A stretch of DNA of 53,332 bases from Alphaproteobacteria bacterium (lineage in GTDB: Bacteria > Pseudomonadota > Alphaproteobacteria > Acetobacterales > Acetobacteraceae): contig JAPLOH010000327.1 of the NCBI GenBank assembly GCA_026400845.1, positions 1-53,332 on the forward strand. Reading direction: 5' to 3'. The notes beneath the pieces were generated by a model. That model had not been told where the DNA came from. It saw only the letters and a program-made list of their open reading frames with translations, and made no database searches. Positions 43,831 through 53,303 of the stretch are shown in pieces (within the stretch, counting starts at the first letter, position 1; every line of letters starts with the position of its first letter). A program made the translations under genes and the position numbers.

Positions 43831-44930
43831 CGCAGCTCCACCGCCGGGTTGATCACCACGTACAGAATGTCGACGACGAGATTGGCCAGCACCACGAATA
43901 CCGAGGACAGCACGAGGATGCTGAGCAGCAGGTTGATATCGCGTTGGAACACCGCATCGAACATCAGCCGGCCGATACCGGGCCAGGAGAACACCGTTTC
44001 GCCCAGCACGGCGCCGCCGAGGAAGGTTCCGACATTCATACCGACCATCGTTATCAGCGGCGGCAGGGCGTTGCGCAGCGCATGAACGAAGGCGATGCGG
44101 CGTTCCGGCATGCCCTTGGCGCGAGCGAAACGGATATGGTCGAGCCCCAGCACCTCCAGCATGGAGGCGCGCAGCAGGCGGGTGTAGACGGCGAGGAAGA
44201 AGCAGGCCTGGGTGGCGGCGGGCAGGATGAGATGCTGTCCGATGTCCAGGACATGGGCGAGGCCGGTGGCGCGCACCCGCATGTCGTACATACCGCCGGC
44301 GGGCAGCCAGTCGAGCCGCACGGAGAACAGCAGGATCAGCATCAGCCCGCTCCAGAACATCGGCGTCCCGTAGAGCAGCAGCACGATCAGGGAAATCACC
44401 CGGTCCACCGCGCGGCCAGCGAAGCGGGCGGCGGTGACGCCGAGCACGATGCCGCCGATCACCGCGAGGGTCATGGCGGTGCCCATCAGCAGCAGCGTCG
44501 CCGGCAGCCGTTCGAGGATGAGGCTCGCGACGGACTGGCCATAGCGCGACGAATACCCGAGATCGAAGGTGACGAGCCGAAGCAGGAAGTGCCACAACTG
44601 CACCGGCAGCGGCTGGTCGAGCCCGAAGCGCGCGCGCAATATTGCGAGATAGGCAGGATCCCCGGCACCGGCCTCACCGGCCAGCGCGTCCGCGGCGTCG
44701 CCGGGGGCCATATGCAGCAGGACGAAGTTGCAGACGGCGATGCCAAGCACGATCAGCAACGCCAGCGCCAGGCGGCGGGCGAGGAAGCAAGCGCTTCTTT
44801 TTGAAAAAAGAAGCCAAACCTTTTTACCCGCTCGCTCCGTACTCTCCGCGGAGAGCGCGGAGCCAACGGATGAAAGTTTTTTGGTTCTTTTTTTCAAAAA
44901 AGAACCGCTTCCTTCCCTTATTCGACCCAA
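43827..44930 (-). CDS. DppB-like permease whose N-terminus is encoded by a repeat element
   Basis: 367 aa as an open frame. The permease proper begins near residue 49 (FLARRLALALLIVLGIAV) and has the usual GLDQPLPVQLWHFL and C-terminal VVDILYVVINPAVE. The codons before it are repeat copy 3: the frame reads SFLKKRTKKLSSVGSAL and continues without a stop into the first membrane helix. No ATG, GTG or TTG lies close to the normal start. Translation would begin at TTG 44930, overlapping the end of the binding-protein gene, or at TTG in the left arm (L12). The insertion seems to have replaced the original start, adding about 48 basic residues. Possibly functional, possibly impaired. Confidence 0.82.
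   Translation of the reverse strand: MGRIREGSGSFLKKRTKKLSSVGSALSAESTERAGKKVWLLFSKRSACFLARRLALALLIVLGIAVCNFVLLHMAPGDAADALAGEAGAGDPAYLAILRARFGLDQPLPVQLWHFLLRLVTFDLGYSSRYGQSVASLILERLPATLLLMGTAMTLAVIGGIVLGVTAARFAGRAVDRVISLIVLLLYGTPMFWSGLMLILLFSVRLDWLPAGGMYDMRVRATGLAHVLDIGQHLILPAATQACFFLAVYTRLLRASMLEVLGLDHIRFARAKGMPERRIAFVHALRNALPPLITMVGMNVGTFLGGAVLGETVFSWPGIGRLMFDAVFQRDINLLLSILVLSSVFVVLANLVVDILYVVINPAVELR
44781..44917. repeat. AT-rich nested palindromic repeat, copy 3 (inverted, inside a gene)
   Basis: Same element in the opposite orientation to copies 1 and 2. The GCTTCTTTTTGAAAAAAGAAGC arm is at the left and GGTTCTTTTTTTCAAAAAAG, extended by AACC, at the right. The apex contains a perfect 14-bp palindrome CTCTCCGCGGAGAG flanked by GCTCCG and CGGAGC, a longer stem than in copy 1. 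It starts at the base next to the binding-protein stop codon (44918-44920) and ends inside the DppB frame. Confidence 0.9.
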
Positions 44931-46531
44931 AGCTCCGCCCCATTTGCGCGCAGCCCATCCGCCCCGGCAATGAAATTATGCACCGTCTTGCTGGCAATGG
45001 AAATGCTGAGCGGCATGGCGAGCGGGATCAGCGGCAGGTCGCGCATGGCGATTTGCTGGAAGCGTTCCCACTGGGTGCGCCGCTTGCCGGCGTCGGTCTC
45101 GATGGCAGCGGCGTCGAGCACGGCGTCCATCTCCGGGTTGGCGTAGCCCGAGGCGTTGACCAGGAAGGTGCCTTTGCGGATGGCCTTGGAGTCATAATAG
45201 CGCTGCAAGCCGATCGTCGGGTCGGCGGTGACCGAGGCGGGCAGCAGGCTCAAGTCGAAATCGTACTCGGCGTAGATGCGGCGCAGGAAGCTCGGCACGT
45301 CGGAAATGCGGATTTCGACGTCGATGCCCGCGGACCGCAGGGACTGGCGGAGGAATTCGGCCTCGCGCTGGTAGACGTCGCTGATCGAGGGCACGTCGAG
45401 CCGGATTTTGAAGCGCATGCCCTCCGCGCCGCGTGGCGCGCCGGCGGCGTCCAGCATGGCGGCCGCCTTGGCGGGATTGTAGGGGTAACGGGGCACGTCG
45501 GTGCTGTGCCATTTCGTCAGCGTACTCGGGATCGGGCTGATCAGCGGCATCGCGAGGCCCGACCATACGACGCGAACCATGAGTTCGGAATTGATGGCGT
45601 GGCGGATCGCCTGGCGCACCTCGAGCTTGCCGAGCATGGGGTGGCGCAGGTTGAACTCCATGATGTCGAGGCTGTTGTTGAGCTCCTCGCCGCGATCCTC
45701 GACCTGGAATTTCGGGTTGGCACGGAAACTGGCGACCTCGCTGAGCGGCACCGGGGTGGTGCCGGCAAGTTGCAGTTCGCCGCGCTCGAAGGCCGCCGCG
45801 CGGGCGCCGGCGTCGGTGAAGCTGCGCACCACGAGCCGGTCGAGGTAGGGCTTGCCGGCGTCCCAATAGGTCGGGTTGCGCTCCATCTCGATGAAATTGC
45901 CGCGCTGCCATTGGGTGAGGCGGAAGGGGCCGGTGCCGATCGGGTTGTTGTTGCGCGGATTGGTGAGCGGGTCGCTGCCCTCATAGATGTGCTTCGGCAG
46001 GATCGGTGCCTCGGAGCTCGACAACGCGCTCATGATCGCCGGCGCCGGGCGGGACAGGCGGAAAATCGCGGTGTGATCGTCGGGCGTATCGACCGCGGTG
46101 ACGGGCGCGAGGGTGCTGCGGCCGCGCGGGTGGAACTTCTTCAGGAGTTCCATCACCGAGTAGGCGACATCCGCCGAGGTGAAAGGTTTGCCGTCATGCC
46201 AAGTGACGCCCTGCCGCAGGGTGAAGCTGATGGCGAGCCCGTCGGCGCTGACGTTCCAGGCGGTGGCGAGCAGGGGTTTGGGATTGATGTCGAAATCGTA
46301 GGACAGCAGGCCCTCGACGAATTTTGGGCCGATCACCGTGAGGGGGGCGGCGGTGTTGAAGGCGCAGACCAGCGATGCGGGCTCGGGGATGATGCTCATC
46401 ACCAGCGTGCCGCCGCGCTTGGGCGCCTGGGCCTTGGCGCCGATCGTCGTGGCGCCTGTCGTCGTGGCGGCGAGGGCGGCGCCGAGCAGGACATCGCGGC
46501 GGGCGACGGAAGCGGGGCGAGCGGCGGCCAT
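44918..46531 (-). CDS. ABC transporter substrate-binding protein, family 5 (second importer)
   Basis: 537 aa. Signal sequence SVARRDVLLGAALAATTTGA with a twin-arginine, so Tat export is possible. The body has GGTLVMSIIPEPASLVCAFN, RQGVTWHDGKPFTSADVAYS and GTGPFRLTQWQRGN. AGGAG lies about ten bases before the ATG. It heads the second importer operon and its stop adjoins repeat copy 3. It diverges from the thiamine-diphosphate enzyme gene across a 134-bp gap. Ligand unknown; linkage with HyuA/HyuB genes hints at a cyclic amide or short peptide. Confidence 0.92.
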   Translation of the reverse strand: MAAARPASVARRDVLLGAALAATTTGATTIGAKAQAPKRGGTLVMSIIPEPASLVCAFNTAAPLTVIGPKFVEGLLSYDFDINPKPLLATAWNVSADGLAISFTLRQGVTWHDGKPFTSADVAYSVMELLKKFHPRGRSTLAPVTAVDTPDDHTAIFRLSRPAPAIMSALSSSEAPILPKHIYEGSDPLTNPRNNNPIGTGPFRLTQWQRGNFIEMERNPTYWDAGKPYLDRLVVRSFTDAGARAAAFERGELQLAGTTPVPLSEVASFRANPKFQVEDRGEELNNSLDIMEFNLRHPMLGKLEVRQAIRHAINSELMVRVVWSGLAMPLISPIPSTLTKWHSTDVPRYPYNPAKAAAMLDAAGAPRGAEGMRFKIRLDVPSISDVYQREAEFLRQSLRSAGIDVEIRISDVPSFLRRIYAEYDFDLSLLPASVTADPTIGLQRYYDSKAIRKGTFLVNASGYANPEMDAVLDAAAIETDAGKRRTQWERFQQIAMRDLPLIPLAMPLSISIASKTVHNFIAGADGLRANGAELWVE

Positions 46532-46600
46532 GGCGGGGAAGCTCCTGTGCGATCGGCCGGCGTCCTGCCCGCCGCCGCAAAAACCGTAACACCCGGCCCG

Positions 46601-46624
46601 TCGCTATACAACGCCGGGCAGCGC
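46601..46624 (-). promoter_or_regulatory. Possible promoter/operator ahead of the second importer operon
   Basis: On the minus strand the core TGCCCGGCGTTGTATAGCG resembles the motif ahead of the first importer operon (11531-11557). TATAGC could be the minus-10 element. On the plus strand GATAGG at 46626 may serve the divergent enzyme gene. No clear minus-35 boxes. Confidence 0.3.
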
Positions 46625-46665
46625 CGATAGGGTCGCGCGGAACGGTACGCACCGCAGGAGATCGC

Positions 46666-48300
46666 ATGGCCCGCACCGGAGCGGATATCCTCGCCCAAAG
46701 CCTCGTCGCGGCGGGGCTGACGCATGGGTTCCACGTCCCCGGCGAGGGGATTCTCGATCTCCTGGACGCGCTGGAACACCGCCATCGCGGAATCACGCTG
46801 GTGCATGGCCGCCACGAGGCCGGCATGGCGTTCGCGGCGATCGGCCATGCCCGCGCCAGTGGCGGCGTCGGCCTGTGCATCGTCGGCCGCGCGCCGGGGG
46901 CGCTCAACACCTGCCTAGCGCTGCATACCGCCTGGACCGATGCGGTGCCGCTGCTGCTGATCATCGGCCAGGCCGCTGCCGCCTTCGCCGGGCGCGAGGC
47001 GTTTCTCGATACCGCGTTCCATCAGGTGTTCGCGCCATTGGCCAAGCTGGTGGTGCAGATCGACGATCCTGCGCGAATTCCGGAAATGCTGAGCCGGGCA
47101 CTGCATGTCGCGCGTAGCGGACAACCCGGACCGGTGGTGCTGATCGTGCCGGAGGAGACGTTCCGCGCCACTGCCGATCCGGCGATCCTGTCGCCGGCGC
47201 CGCCCATCGCGCCGGCGCCGGGGGCGGGCGATATCGCCGCAATCGGGCAGGCATTGGCGGCGGCGGAGCGGCCGTTGCTGGTGTTGGGTGGCGGCGGCTG
47301 GAGTGACGCCGGGCTGGCCGCCGCCCGGCGCTTCGCCGAGGTGCAGGGAATGCCGGTACTGGTCTCCTACCGGCGGCGGGATTTGTTCGACAATTCGCAC
47401 CCGAACTTCATCGGCGAGCTTGGCATCGGGCTCGATCCGTCCCTTACCGCTCGCGTCGGGCAGGCCGATCTTCTGCTGGTGCTGAACATGCGGCTCGGCG
47501 AGTTGAACACCATCGGCGAGGGGTTCCACGGCTTCAGCCTGTTGGCGGCGCCGCGGCCGGCGATGCGGCTGATCCATATCCATGGCGATGCGGCGGAGTT
47601 GAACCGGGTCTACCAGGCCGATCACGCCGTGCTCGCGGCACCCGAACAGGCCGCTCTGGCGCTGGCAGTGCTGCCGCCGGGGCGGGATCGCGCGGCCTGG
47701 CGGGAGGCAGGGCGGGCGGCGTATTTGGCGCATCACACCGGCGGCGCCTGCCCGGGGCCGCTCGACCTCACGGCGGTATTCGGCGAATTGCGCGCCGCCC
47801 TGCCGGCCGATGCCATCCTCACTGTTGGCGCCGGGGCCTATGCGCTGTGGGCGCAGCGCTATTTCCCGTTTCACCGCCCGCGCACCCAGCTCGGCCCGAA
47901 AAGCGGCGCCATGGGCTACGGCCTCCCGGCGGCGATCGGCGCGGCGCTGGCTTGCCCGATCCGCCCGGTGGTGGCGCTGGCCGGGGATGGCTGCTTCATG
48001 ATGACCGCCGAGGAACTGGCGACCGCCGTGCATCACCGGTTGCGTCTGGTGGTGCTGGTGCTCGACAACGCCAGCTACGGGGCGATCCGCCTCGGCCAGG
48101 AACGCGCCTTTGGCCGCCCGACCGGGGTGGCGCTGACCAATCCCGATTTCGTCGCCTTCGCCCGCAGCTTCGGCGCCATGGCCGAGCGCGTGGCCGAGAC
48201 CGCCGCCTTCGCGCCGGCGCTGGCGCGTGCGCTCGGGCATGACGGGGTGAGCCTGCTGCATCTCGTGGTGCCGCCGGAGGCGACGCGGCCGCCCCGATGA
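46666..48300 (+). CDS. Thiamine-diphosphate-dependent enzyme, acetolactate synthase-like
   Basis: 544 aa with the three-domain plan of the family. TPP_N holds the activating glutamate E51 in VHGRHEAGMAFAA, the central domain has RPLLVLGGGGWSDAGL, and TPP_C carries the Mg/ThDP motif GDGCFMMTAEELATAVHHRL ending LVLDN near residue 440. It should decarboxylate or ligate 2-keto acids in the cytoplasm; the absence of a linked small subunit argues against a classical IlvB role. AGGAG lies about six bases ahead of ATG. Its stop overlaps the following flavoprotein start (ATGA). Confidence 0.9.
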   Translation: MARTGADILAQSLVAAGLTHGFHVPGEGILDLLDALEHRHRGITLVHGRHEAGMAFAAIGHARASGGVGLCIVGRAPGALNTCLALHTAWTDAVPLLLIIGQAAAAFAGREAFLDTAFHQVFAPLAKLVVQIDDPARIPEMLSRALHVARSGQPGPVVLIVPEETFRATADPAILSPAPPIAPAPGAGDIAAIGQALAAAERPLLVLGGGGWSDAGLAAARRFAEVQGMPVLVSYRRRDLFDNSHPNFIGELGIGLDPSLTARVGQADLLLVLNMRLGELNTIGEGFHGFSLLAAPRPAMRLIHIHGDAAELNRVYQADHAVLAAPEQAALALAVLPPGRDRAAWREAGRAAYLAHHTGGACPGPLDLTAVFGELRAALPADAILTVGAGAYALWAQRYFPFHRPRTQLGPKSGAMGYGLPAAIGAALACPIRPVVALAGDGCFMMTAEELATAVHHRLRLVVLVLDNASYGAIRLGQERAFGRPTGVALTNPDFVAFARSFGAMAERVAETAAFAPALARALGHDGVSLLHLVVPPEATRPPR

Positions 48301-49595
48301 ACCGACGTGTCATCATCGTCGGCGCCGGAATCGCCGGGTTGTCGGCCGCGCATGCGCTGGCCAAGCGCGGCATTGCGGTGCGCGTGCTGGAGGCGGCCGA
48401 CCAGCCGGGCGGGCGCATGGCCGAGCGGGTGGACGGGCCGATCCGGTACGGCACCGGGGCGCGGCTGGTATATCCGTTCAGCCGCTCGTTTTTTCGCCTG
48501 GTGCGCGAGATGGGGCTCCAGGCCGATCTCGTCCCGATGCGCGGGCTGGCGGCGACCGGCACGGCGGAGGGGATCGATTTTCGCATCCCCCTGCTGCCCG
48601 AGGCCGGCTTGCTACGCTCGCCGGTGCTCGGCTGGGGCGACAGGGCGCGGCTCGGGTTGCTGCTGGCCGATCTGCTGCGCCGGCGCTTCGGCAGCGACGC
48701 CGACGACCTCACCAGCGGGCCGGATGACGAAACGCTCGCCGACTATATCGCCCGCCTCGCCGGGCGGCGCTTTCTCGAGCGCTACATCGCTCCGGTGTTT
48801 CGCGGCACGCGGAGCTGGAACGTCGATGAGGTCTCGGCGGGGTTCTTCACCTCCACGACGTCGCGGCTGCTTGGCCATTCCACTGTCTATGGGTTTCGCG
48901 GCGGCATCGGGCAGCTCACCGCGGCACTCGCGGCGCAAACCGATGTCACCTACGGCGCCGAGGTGGAGCGGATCACGCCGCGCCCGGGCGGCGCGCGGGT
49001 GCTGTGGTGGGCCCGCGGCGCCCGGCACGATGCCGAGGCCGATGCGGTGATTTGCGCCATCGAGGGGGCGAAGGTGGCGGAGATCACGGCGCTCGATGAT
49101 GCGCAGGCCGCGTTCTTCGGAGCTGTGCGCTACAACCCGGTCGGCATCGTGCACTACGCGCTGCGGGAGGATGTGGCGCCGATGCTGCGCTTCTTGCCAC
49201 CGGAGATGGGCGGCGCGATCGCCACCTACCAGCAAGGCCCCGGCGCGCGCCTGTTCTGCCAGCTCACCCCCGAAGCCTCCGCCGCCGCCCTGCGAGACGG
49301 GCGGACCGGCGATCTCGACGGCATCATCCGCGCCGATCTGCGCCGCCTGTTCCCCGCGATCGACGCGCAGGAGGCCCATCGCGTCAACCAGTGGATCGCC
49401 CATAAGCTGCCGGTTCCCTATCCCGGATATGCCACACGGCTTGCCGAATTCCGCGCCCATCAGGAGTCGGAGCGGCAGGCGATCTATTTCGCGGGGGATT
49501 ATATGGCGCAGGCGCTGGTCACCGGGGCGTGTCGGAGTGGGCTTGAAACGGGCGCCTTGATCGCGCGGCATTTGAAGGAAGGGGTTCTTTTTTGA
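48297..49595 (+). CDS. FAD-dependent amine-oxidase/protoporphyrinogen-oxidase-like protein
   Basis: 432 aa. N-terminal FAD motif VIIVGAGIAGLSAAHALAKRG (about 5-25) and the second arginine-containing ADQPGGRMAERVDG typical of the amine oxidase superfamily; the C-terminal FAD contact is AIYFAGDYMAQALVTGACRSG. Substrate unknown. Start overlaps the previous stop as ATGA. The last codons (GVLF, TGA) come from the arm of repeat copy 4, so the natural C-terminus was probably altered by the element. Confidence 0.88.
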   Translation: MNRRVIIVGAGIAGLSAAHALAKRGIAVRVLEAADQPGGRMAERVDGPIRYGTGARLVYPFSRSFFRLVREMGLQADLVPMRGLAATGTAEGIDFRIPLLPEAGLLRSPVLGWGDRARLGLLLADLLRRRFGSDADDLTSGPDDETLADYIARLAGRRFLERYIAPVFRGTRSWNVDEVSAGFFTSTTSRLLGHSTVYGFRGGIGQLTAALAAQTDVTYGAEVERITPRPGGARVLWWARGARHDAEADAVICAIEGAKVAEITALDDAQAAFFGAVRYNPVGIVHYALREDVAPMLRFLPPEMGGAIATYQQGPGARLFCQLTPEASAAALRDGRTGDLDGIIRADLRRLFPAIDAQEAHRVNQWIAHKLPVPYPGYATRLAEFRAHQESERQAIYFAGDYMAQALVTGACRSGLETGALIARHLKEGVLF

Positions 49596-49633
49596 AAAAA
49601 AGAACTAAAAGACTTTTGCTCATTTTTCTTTGT
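49575..49633. repeat. Palindromic repeat, copy 4 (truncated)
   Basis: Left arm GGGTTCTTTTTTGAAAAAAA followed by GAAC is intact, then CTAAAAGACTTTTGCTCATTTTTC is what remains of the centre and right arm. The element has lost more than half its length. It contains the stop codon of the flavoprotein gene and lies 15 bp ahead of hyuA. Confidence 0.8.
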
Positions 49634-49647
49634 GCGGCGCCACCGCA

Positions 49648-51699
49648 ATGAGAGCGGCGCGCATCGGTGTCGATATCGGCGGCACTTTTACTGATTTCGT
49701 GCTGGAGCATGGCAGCGCGCAGATCTGCCTCAAGCTGCTCACCACGCCCGAGGCGCCGGAGCGCGCGGTGATCGCCGGCGTCGCGCGGCTGCTGGCCGAA
49801 ACCGGGACGGCGGCGGCGGACGTCGCCATGGTGGTGCATGGCACCACACTCGCCACCAACGCGGTGATCGAGCGGCGCGGCGCCAAAGTCGGCTTCGTCA
49901 CCACCGAAGGGTTCCGCGATACGCTGGAGATGGCCTACGAGCACCGCTACGACCAGTATGACCTGCTGGTCGACAAGCCACGCCCGCTGGTGCCACGCCG
50001 ACTGCGGGTGACGGTGCGGGAGCGCATCGCGGCGGATGGGCGCGTGCTGACCCCGCTCGACCACGCCGGGCTCGCCGACGTCGCCGCCGTGTTGCGCGAG
50101 GAAGCGGTGGAGGCCGTGGCGGTGGGGTTCCTGCACGCCTATGCCAACCCGGCCCATGAGCGTGCTGCGGGCGCGTTTCTGCGTGTCGCGCTGCCGGGCG
50201 TGCCGATCACGCTGTCGAGCGATATTTCGCCGGAAATCCGTGAATACGAGCGCTTCACCACCGCGGTTGCCAACGCCTATGTGCAACCTTTGATGGCGAC
50301 CTACCTCGCCCGCCTGGACGACGCCCTGCGCAAGCTCGGCATCGCCGGGCCGTTGCTGCTGATGCAATCCAACGGCGGCCTGTGCGACGTCGCGACGACG
50401 CGGGCCGCGCCGGTGCGGCTGATGGAGAGCGGGCCGGCCGGCGGGGCGATTTTCGCCGCCGCCTTCGCCGCCGAACTCGGGCTCGATTGCGCCATGCTGC
50501 TGGACATCGGCGGCACCACGGCGAAGCTGTGCTTTCTCGATGATTTCCGCCCGGGCGCCGCGCGCAGCCTGGAGGTGGCGCGGCTCGACCGGTTCAAGCC
50601 GGGCAGCGGGCTGCCGCTGCGGCTGCCGGTGATCGAACTATGCGAAATCGGCGCCGGCGGCGGGTCGCTGGCGGCGGTGGACCGCCTCGGCCGCATCACG
50701 GTGGGGCCGCGCAGCGCCGGCTCGGTGCCGGGGCCGGCCTGCTATGCGCTCGGCGGCACCAGCCCCACGGTGACGGATGCCAATCTCGCACTCGGCCGCC
50801 TCGATGCCGCGCGCTTCGCCGACGGTGCCTTCGCCTTGCAGCCCGGAGCAGCCGCGGTGGCGTTGCAGCGCGATGTCGGTGCACCGCTCGGCATCGATGC
50901 CACCGAGGCGGCGATCGGCGTCATCGAGGTGGTCAACGAGAACATGGCCCGCGCCGCCCGCGAGCACGCCATCGACGCCGGGCGCAGCCTCGCCGGGCGC
51001 ACCATGATCGCCATTGGCGGTGCCGCCGCATTGCACGCGGCCGATCTCGTCGCCCGCCTCGGCATGGTCGCCGCGATCGTGCCGAGTGCGGCGTCGGTGG
51101 GATCGGCGGTGGGGTTCCTCCGCGCGCCGATCGCCTTCGAGAAAACCTGGTCGCATCACCAGCTGCTCTCCCGCTTCGATGCCGTCCGTGCCGGCGATAC
51201 GTTGCTACGACTGATCGCGGACGCCACGGCGAGCCTCGCGGTGGCAGGGGAAGCGGGTGCGCCGGTGCAGAGGGTGACGGCGCAAATGCGCTATCGCGGC
51301 CAGGGCGGTGAGTTCACCGTGCCGCTCGGCCCCGATCACCTCGACGCCGTTTCGCTGCGCGCGGCGTTCGAGGCGGTGTACCAGGCGCTGTTCCGCCGCG
51401 TGCTGGAGGGCGATGTGGAGTTGCTCGGCTTCACCGTGCGCCTTGAGCACCCCTCGCCGCCGGGCGTCGCGACGTCCATCAGCGCCGCGCCACGCCCGGC
51501 TGCGCCCTGGCGCTTCGTCGATCAGCGCAGCGGCATGGCAGTGGAGGCGATGCGGCTTGATCGCGCCGCATTGCCTGCCGGGGACGTCGTCGCCGGACCG
51601 GCGATCATCGTCGATGCCGGGACCACCATCGTGGTGCCGGCCGGCTTCACCGCCGCGGCCCTGCCCGGCGGCCATATCCGGTTGGAGGCCGCACCATGA
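49648..51699 (+). CDS. hyuA: Hydantoinase/oxoprolinase subunit A
   Basis: 683 aa. N-terminal Hydant_A_N with the actin-like phosphate loop GVDIGGTFTDFVLEHG, conserved MVVHGTTLATNAVIERRGAKVGF, then the hydantoinase A core with LLMQSNGG, MESGPAGG and LLDIGGTTAKLC, a second nucleotide loop, and a C-terminal domain. The family opens hydantoins or 5-oxoproline rings using ATP, together with subunit B. ATG at 49648 is preferred over TTG 49630. ATGA overlap with hyuB. Confidence 0.92.
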   Translation: MRAARIGVDIGGTFTDFVLEHGSAQICLKLLTTPEAPERAVIAGVARLLAETGTAAADVAMVVHGTTLATNAVIERRGAKVGFVTTEGFRDTLEMAYEHRYDQYDLLVDKPRPLVPRRLRVTVRERIAADGRVLTPLDHAGLADVAAVLREEAVEAVAVGFLHAYANPAHERAAGAFLRVALPGVPITLSSDISPEIREYERFTTAVANAYVQPLMATYLARLDDALRKLGIAGPLLLMQSNGGLCDVATTRAAPVRLMESGPAGGAIFAAAFAAELGLDCAMLLDIGGTTAKLCFLDDFRPGAARSLEVARLDRFKPGSGLPLRLPVIELCEIGAGGGSLAAVDRLGRITVGPRSAGSVPGPACYALGGTSPTVTDANLALGRLDAARFADGAFALQPGAAAVALQRDVGAPLGIDATEAAIGVIEVVNENMARAAREHAIDAGRSLAGRTMIAIGGAAALHAADLVARLGMVAAIVPSAASVGSAVGFLRAPIAFEKTWSHHQLLSRFDAVRAGDTLLRLIADATASLAVAGEAGAPVQRVTAQMRYRGQGGEFTVPLGPDHLDAVSLRAAFEAVYQALFRRVLEGDVELLGFTVRLEHPSPPGVATSISAAPRPAAPWRFVDQRSGMAVEAMRLDRAALPAGDVVAGPAIIVDAGTTIVVPAGFTAAALPGGHIRLEAAP

Positions 51700-53303
51700 C
51701 CACCCAACTGGGGCCGCTGCGCCGGCAGATCATCTGGAGCCGGTTGATCGCGGTCGTGGAGGAGCAGGCGCGCACCCTGATGCGCACCGCCTTCAGCCCG
51801 ACCGTGCGCGAAGCCGGCGATCTTTCGGCGGGGGTGTTTGATCTTCGCGGGAGGATGGTGGCCCAGGCGGTGACCGGCACGCCCGGCCATGTGAACTCGC
51901 TGGCGGCGGCGGCTCGCCACTTCCTCGCCGCCCGGCCGCCCGAGACACTGGCGCCGGGCGATCACCTCATCACCAACGACCCCTGGATGGCCTCGGGCCA
52001 TTTGCATGACATCACGGTGTTTTCACCGGTTTTCCGCGACGGGCAGCCGGTCGCCTTCTTCGGCTGCACCTGCCACCAGGTCGATATCGGCGGCCTCGGC
52101 ATGGGGCCGGATGCGCGCTCGGTGTTCGAGGAAGGGCTCTATCTGCCGATCCTGCCGATCATGCGCGCGGGGGTGTTGAACGCGGACGTGATCGCCATCA
52201 TCCGCGGCAACGTCCGGGTGCCCGACGCGGTGATCGGTGACATCATGGCCTACATCACCGCCAACGAGGCCAGCGGTCGGCGCCTGGTGGCGCTGCTCGA
52301 CGAGTTCGGCCTCGCCGACATCGAGGCGCTCGCCGACGACATCATCACGACCTCCGAGCGCGGCATGCGTGCGGCGATCGCGGCACTGCCGGACGGCATT
52401 TGGCGCAACCGCATGCGGCTCGACGGCTATGAGCGCGAGGTGGAGCTTGCCGTTGCCCTCACCATTGCGGGCGACGCTGTCACCATCGATTTCGCCGGCA
52501 GCGCGCCACCCAGCCGCTACGGCATCAATCTGGTGATGAACTACACCGAGGCCTATGCGAGCTACGGGGTGCGCGCCGCGATCGCGCCCGAAATCCCCAA
52601 CAATGCCGGCTCGCTGGCGCCGATCACGGTAAAGGCGCCACCCGGCAGCATCCTCAACGTCGCCCGCCCGGCGCCGGTTTGCGCACGGCACATCATCGGC
52701 CAGTTCCTGCCCGAGCTGGTGCTGGGCTGCCTCGCCGAGGTGATGCCGGAGTTGATCCCGGCCGAGGGGGCGGCGTGCAACTGGGGCATCCAGCTGCGCG
52801 GCAATGCCGAGGGGCGGGCGTTCGAGATCCTGTTCTTCAATGCCGGCGGCTCCGGCGCGCGGCCCTCGCGGGATGGGTTGTCGGCCACCGCCTTTCCCAG
52901 CGGCATCCGCTCCATCCCGGTCGAGATTTGCGAAACGGTGGCGCCGATCGTCATACACCGCAAGGAACTGCGGCCGGGCTCGGGCGGCGACGGGCGGCAG
53001 CGTGGCGGGCTCGGGCAGACCGTGGAGGTCTCGACGATCGACGGCTCGGCGTTCCAGCTCTTCGCGGTATTCGACCGGGTGGCCAACCCGGCGCGCGGCC
53101 GGGCAGGAGGGGAGGACGGCGCGGCCGGGCATCTCGCGACGTTGAAGGGCGGGAAACTGCGGCCCAAGGGATTGCAGGATATCGCGGCCGGCGATGGGGT
53201 GCGGCTCGATTTGCCGGGCGGCGGCGGGTTCGGCCCGCCCGCGGCGCGCGATGGCGCGGCACGAGCGGAAGATGCCGCGCAGGGCTACGACATCACCCCC
53301 TGA
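51696..53303 (+). CDS. hyuB: Hydantoinase/oxoprolinase subunit B
   Basis: 535 aa, complete in the window. Hydantoinase B motifs are present: RLIAVVEEQARTLMRTAFSPTVREAGD, FDLRGRMVAQAVTGTPGHVNS, ITNDPWMASGHLHDITVFSPVF, the HQVDIGG segment and C-terminal LPGGGGFGPP. It works with HyuA on hydantoin, N-methylhydantoin, acetophenone-type or 5-oxoproline substrates; sequence alone does not tell which. ATGA start overlap with hyuA. The window ends 29 bp after the stop. Confidence 0.92.
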   Translation: MTTQLGPLRRQIIWSRLIAVVEEQARTLMRTAFSPTVREAGDLSAGVFDLRGRMVAQAVTGTPGHVNSLAAAARHFLAARPPETLAPGDHLITNDPWMASGHLHDITVFSPVFRDGQPVAFFGCTCHQVDIGGLGMGPDARSVFEEGLYLPILPIMRAGVLNADVIAIIRGNVRVPDAVIGDIMAYITANEASGRRLVALLDEFGLADIEALADDIITTSERGMRAAIAALPDGIWRNRMRLDGYEREVELAVALTIAGDAVTIDFAGSAPPSRYGINLVMNYTEAYASYGVRAAIAPEIPNNAGSLAPITVKAPPGSILNVARPAPVCARHIIGQFLPELVLGCLAEVMPELIPAEGAACNWGIQLRGNAEGRAFEILFFNAGGSGARPSRDGLSATAFPSGIRSIPVEICETVAPIVIHRKELRPGSGGDGRQRGGLGQTVEVSTIDGSAFQLFAVFDRVANPARGRAGGEDGAAGHLATLKGGKLRPKGLQDIAAGDGVRLDLPGGGGFGPPAARDGAARAEDAAQGYDITP

